A stretch of 64,000 bases of DNA from Bacteroidota bacterium (GTDB lineage Bacteria; Bacteroidota; Bacteroidia; Chitinophagales; LD1), in contig CANJZE010000017.1 in NCBI GenBank assembly GCA_947479455.1, forward strand, positions 1-64,000, given 5' to 3'. The translations under genes and the position numbers were made by a program. The notes below the pieces were generated by a model. The model saw only the letters and a list, made by a program, of their open reading frames with translations, was not told the DNA's origin and did not search any database. How positions within the stretch are numbered: position 1 is the stretch's first letter; every line of letters starts with the position of its first letter. This document shows positions 61,187-64,000 of the stretch, piece after piece.

Positions 61187-62701
61187 TTAAAATAAAGTCA
61201 ATCCTGTCATTTCTTTCGGTTGTTCAATAGCCATTAACTTCAAAACTGTTGGGGCGATGTCTGCAAGTTTGCCAGGGTTAAGCAATGGCTTAAAGTTTTT
61301 GTTGATTAAAAAGAAAGGAACGGGATTCATGGTGTGAGCCGTGTTCGGAGAACCATCATCATTAATCATGTAATCTGCATTACCGTGGTCGGCAGTAATA
61401 AGAATGGTGTAGTCTTTTATTAAAGCAAGTTCAGTGATTCGATGTGCGCAACCATCAACTGTTTCGGCAGCTTTTACAGCAGCTGAAAAAACTCCGGTGT
61501 GACCAACCATATCGGTGTTTGCAAAATTGATACAAACAAAATCAGGGAGATTTTTTTGAACCTCTTGCAAAATCATTTCTGTCAGCGGAAGCGCACTCAT
61601 CTCCGGTTGCAAATCGTAAGTAGCCACTTTAGCTGATGGTGCCATGATTCGTTTTTCACCAATAAATTCTTTTTCTCTTCCGCCACTAAAGAAAAAGGTA
61701 ACGTGCGGATACTTTTCTGTTTCAGCTGCGCGCACTTGAGTTTTGTTGTTTTGTTCTAGCACTTCGCCTAAAGTCATCCTTAAATCATCGTTTGAAAAAA
61801 TATTTTCAATATTTTTGAAAGCGTGGTCATACACTGTCATGGTAGTATAATGAAGATTCAGTTTCTTCATTCCGAAATCAGGAAAATCCTGCTGGGTTAA
61901 TGCCTTAGTAATTTCACGGCAGCGATCTGTTCTGAAATTAAAACAAACAACAGCATCACCCTCTTGAATTGGCGCAAAATTTTGCTCTACTAAAATTGGC
62001 TTGATAAATTCGTCAGTTACATTTTCATTGTAACTCTTTTGAATAGCAGCTGCTGCATCGTTTGTTTTTTCAGCAATTCCCCGGGTCAATAAATCATAAG
62101 CCAATTTCACGCGCTCCCATCGATTATCTCTATCCATCGCGTAATATCTACCGCAAACACTTGCAATTTTCCCAACAGAATTTTTCAAATGCTCATCTAA
62201 TTCTTTCATAAAACTCAACCCGCTTTTAGGGTCGCAATCTCGTCCATCTGTAAAAGCGTGAATGAAAACTTTGTCGCTTTGCAAACCGTTTTCTTTCGCA
62301 ATGTCGCACAATGCTTTCAGGTGATTGATATGCGAATGAACTCCACCATCCGAAACCAAACCAATGAAATGAAGCGGTTTGTTTTTCTCTTTAGCATAAC
62401 GAATAGCATTAAGCAGTTTTTCGTTCTTCGCCAAATCTCCGTTTCTGATAGCTACGTTAATTCGCTGCAGTTCCTGATACACAATTCTTCCGGCACCAAT
62501 ATTCAAATGACCTACTTCGCTGTTTCCCATTTGCCCTTCAGGCAAGCCAACAGCTTCGCTGTGTGTGGCCAATTCGGTGTTCGAATAATTTTTATAAAGT
62601 GAATCAACAAAAGGAGTATTTGCTTGTGCAATTGCACTGCGTTTCGGTTCGGGTCCGTGACCCCAACCATCTAGAATCATGAGGATAACTTTTTTTGTCA
62701 T
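61187..62701 (-). CDS. gpmI: Cofactor-independent phosphoglycerate mutase
   Basis: Interconverts 3- and 2-phosphoglycerate in glycolysis. The 504-aa protein shows the metal and catalytic Ser signatures: LMILDGWG, QMGNSEVGHLNIGAGR (Ser about residue 62), HIHAFTDGRDCDPKSG-like IHAFTDGRDCDP, ITADHGNAD, and HTMNPVPF. Complete in the family-typical length. Convergent with the helical protein gene. Confidence 0.96.
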   Translation of the reverse strand: MTKKVILMILDGWGHGPEPKRSAIAQANTPFVDSLYKNYSNTELATHSEAVGLPEGQMGNSEVGHLNIGAGRIVYQELQRINVAIRNGDLAKNEKLLNAIRYAKEKNKPLHFIGLVSDGGVHSHINHLKALCDIAKENGLQSDKVFIHAFTDGRDCDPKSGLSFMKELDEHLKNSVGKIASVCGRYYAMDRDNRWERVKLAYDLLTRGIAEKTNDAAAAIQKSYNENVTDEFIKPILVEQNFAPIQEGDAVVCFNFRTDRCREITKALTQQDFPDFGMKKLNLHYTTMTVYDHAFKNIENIFSNDDLRMTLGEVLEQNNKTQVRAAETEKYPHVTFFFSGGREKEFIGEKRIMAPSAKVATYDLQPEMSALPLTEMILQEVQKNLPDFVCINFANTDMVGHTGVFSAAVKAAETVDGCAHRITELALIKDYTILITADHGNADYMINDDGSPNTAHTMNPVPFFLINKNFKPLLNPGKLADIAPTVLKLMAIEQPKEMTGLTLF

Positions 62702-62795
62702 GGAGCGTAAAGTTATTCGAGTTTCTTACTTTCAACATACCATTTAAGTTTCCATTGGCATGATATTCGACAGTCTAACCCACGAAAATTCAGTT

Positions 62796-63194
62796 ATGAA
62801 AAAGAATATTTTAAAAATGCTGGTTGTTTTACTACTCACAGTAGTTTTCACGAACAATCAACTAAACGCACAAAGTTTTGAAGGGATAGCCTCTAGCATT
62901 CGTTCGGGCAATGCCGCAGCGCTTTCTGCAAATTTTCAAGGCAATGTAGAAATCACTGTTAAAAATGCAGGCAACTCCTATAGCAAGAGCCAGGGTGAAA
63001 TGGTGTTGAAGAATTTCTTTAGTACTCATCAACCTAAGAGCTTTACAATCGTTCATGAAGGAACTTCACCCGAAGGTTCTAAATACTTTATTGGAAATCT
63101 TTCTACTTCAGATGGTAACTACCGCACTTACGTTTATGCAAAAACTTCGAACGGAACTTTGATTATTCAGGAGATACGATTTGAAGAACAGTAA
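62796..63194 (+). CDS. DUF4783 exported protein
   Basis: A 132-aa protein with signal peptide (MKKNILKMLVVLLLTVVF region, ending LNAQ) and a DUF4783 NTF2-like domain (SIRSGNAAALSANFQGNVEI, FFSTHQPKSFTIVHEG, GNYRTYVYAKT). I took the ATG at 62796 that opens the signal peptide. It is followed at about 100 nt by nadC. Confidence 0.85.
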   Translation: MKKNILKMLVVLLLTVVFTNNQLNAQSFEGIASSIRSGNAAALSANFQGNVEITVKNAGNSYSKSQGEMVLKNFFSTHQPKSFTIVHEGTSPEGSKYFIGNLSTSDGNYRTYVYAKTSNGTLIIQEIRFEEQ

Positions 63195-63291
63195 AATCAG
63201 CAGGCAGCAGCAGGATGCAGTTGCAGTAAAAATACAAGCGAGTCGGCAACGGGTCGCTTTTTTGTTTCCCAAAAATCTATTTTCACACCCC

Positions 63292-64000
63292 ATGAGTTAT
63301 AGCATTGAAAAATTTATTGACGAAGCATTGGCTGAGGATATAGTTGACGCCAGCGGAATAATTGCCAAAGGCGACCATTCTTCTCTAGCGTGTATAGTGG
63401 GAAACAAAACAGGAGCGGCACAATTACTTTGCAAAGCAGAAGGAATTTTAGCTGGAGTCGAACTGGCAGAAATAATTTCCACAAGAGTGGATACAGAACT
63501 TCGTTTCGAAAAAATATTGCAGGACGGAACCGCTATTAAAAAAGGAGATATTGCTTTCAAAATTTATGGAGAAGTAAAATCCATTCTTCGTGCCGAAAGA
63601 ATCATTCTGAATTTCATGCAGCGAATGAGCGGTATTGCTACACATACTTCTAAATTTGTAAAAGCCGTTGAAGGAACTAACGCAAAAATACTTGACACAC
63701 GAAAAACAACTCCAAACTTCCGTTACTTCGAAAAATGGGCGGTGCGTATTGGTGGAGGATACAACCATCGCTTTGGTTTGTATGATATGATTATGCTAAA
63801 AGACAATCACATTGATTTTTGCGGAGGTATTTCAAAAGCAATTGACGCAGTAAACAACTATCAGTTTAATAACAAGCTGAATCTCCCTGTTGAAATTGAA
63901 ACGAGAACTTTGCAAGATGTAGAAGAAGTTTTGAAAGCAGGAGGCGTCAATCGAATTATGTTCGACAACTTTACTCCCGAAATTATGAAACAGGCAGTGC
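63292..64000 (+). CDS. nadC: Nicotinate-nucleotide pyrophosphorylase, 5' part
   Basis: The frame is open from an ATG at 63292 to the right edge (236 codons, no stop). It makes nicotinate mononucleotide from quinolinate in NAD synthesis. Signatures are NFMQRMSGIAT, DTRKTTPNFRYFEKWAV, GGGYNHRFGLYDMIM, and LKDNHI, all in family order. The 3' end is outside the window. Confidence 0.95.
   Translation, partial: MSYSIEKFIDEALAEDIVDASGIIAKGDHSSLACIVGNKTGAAQLLCKAEGILAGVELAEIISTRVDTELRFEKILQDGTAIKKGDIAFKIYGEVKSILRAERIILNFMQRMSGIATHTSKFVKAVEGTNAKILDTRKTTPNFRYFEKWAVRIGGGYNHRFGLYDMIMLKDNHIDFCGGISKAIDAVNNYQFNNKLNLPVEIETRTLQDVEEVLKAGGVNRIMFDNFTPEIMKQAV

Overview
The window looks like chromosomal DNA of a low-GC member of the Bacteroidota. 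The support is: a protein with a type IX secretion (T9SS) C-terminal sorting domain; Bacteroidota-type promoters (TTG, about 20 nt, TAnnTTTG); a Bacteroidota-type MetK; families such as DUF5522 and DUF4783; and weak Shine-Dalgarno sequences. I cannot name a genus. The right end (about 48.3-64 kb) is ordinary core genome: initiator tRNA-fMet, era, der, a Smr protein, a YihY-like protein, maf, a UbiA-family prenyltransferase, prfB with its programmed frameshift, gpmI and the start of nadC. The left 48 kb is an accessory region, probably a defence or genomic island, ending beside the tRNA-fMet gene. No integrase, relaxase or CRISPR array is visible in the window.

Layout. 1-5.3 kb: a partial unknown gene, metK and a 122-aa gene behind a structured, riboswitch-like leader, then DUF1810, aat, DUF3293 and small genes, including a frameshifted DUF4258 gene. 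5.3-10.3 kb: ARPP-1, a SEDS (FtsW-like) gene split by a frameshift, and two von Willebrand A (vWA) proteins. 9.9-13.1 kb: a retron (DnaB-like helicase, msr-msd RNA, reverse transcriptase, 145-aa protein). 13.2-19.2 kb: a nuclease-RecQ helicase fusion with a coiled-coil membrane partner. 19.3-23.5 kb: RecD/Dda-like helicase, helical-repeat/OB protein and DUF3127 protein. 23.5-28.9 kb: a second retron whose reverse transcriptase carries a long C-terminal extension and is followed by two receiver-like proteins. 29.0-33.0 kb: a sigma54 activator with an RtcR/CARF-like sensor, divergent from a cupin, thymidylate-kinase-like, GreA-like and unknown gene operon. 33.2-36.2 kb: a three-gene DarTG-like system. 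36.3-40.0 kb: DUF2779 nuclease-like protein, an MIT_C remnant and a GmrSD-type (DUF262/DUF1524) enzyme. 40.1-48.0 kb: small DNA-binding proteins, a second vWA protein, a histone-deacetylase-fold protein, a DEDDh exonuclease, an S1/P1 nuclease and an SRAP protein.

Most striking signals. (1) A 15-bp palindromic motif, YGCAAATAGRTTRCR, occurs five times, each in the same orientation and exactly 17 nt from a TTYG box, in front of five different accessory transcription units; this looks like one regulon tying the island together. (2) There are two independent retrons, each with NAxxH and VTG retron hallmarks in the RT and an 11-bp a1/a2 inverted repeat ending just upstream of the RT; the second, with two receiver-like partners, is the best candidate for an undescribed system. 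(3) The leader before the 122-aa gene and metK folds on paper into a closed multi-branched structure that competes with a start-codon hairpin. (4) Three different proteins in the first half of the island end in SSB-like acidic tips (DDDPPF, SEEIPF, DDGVPF).
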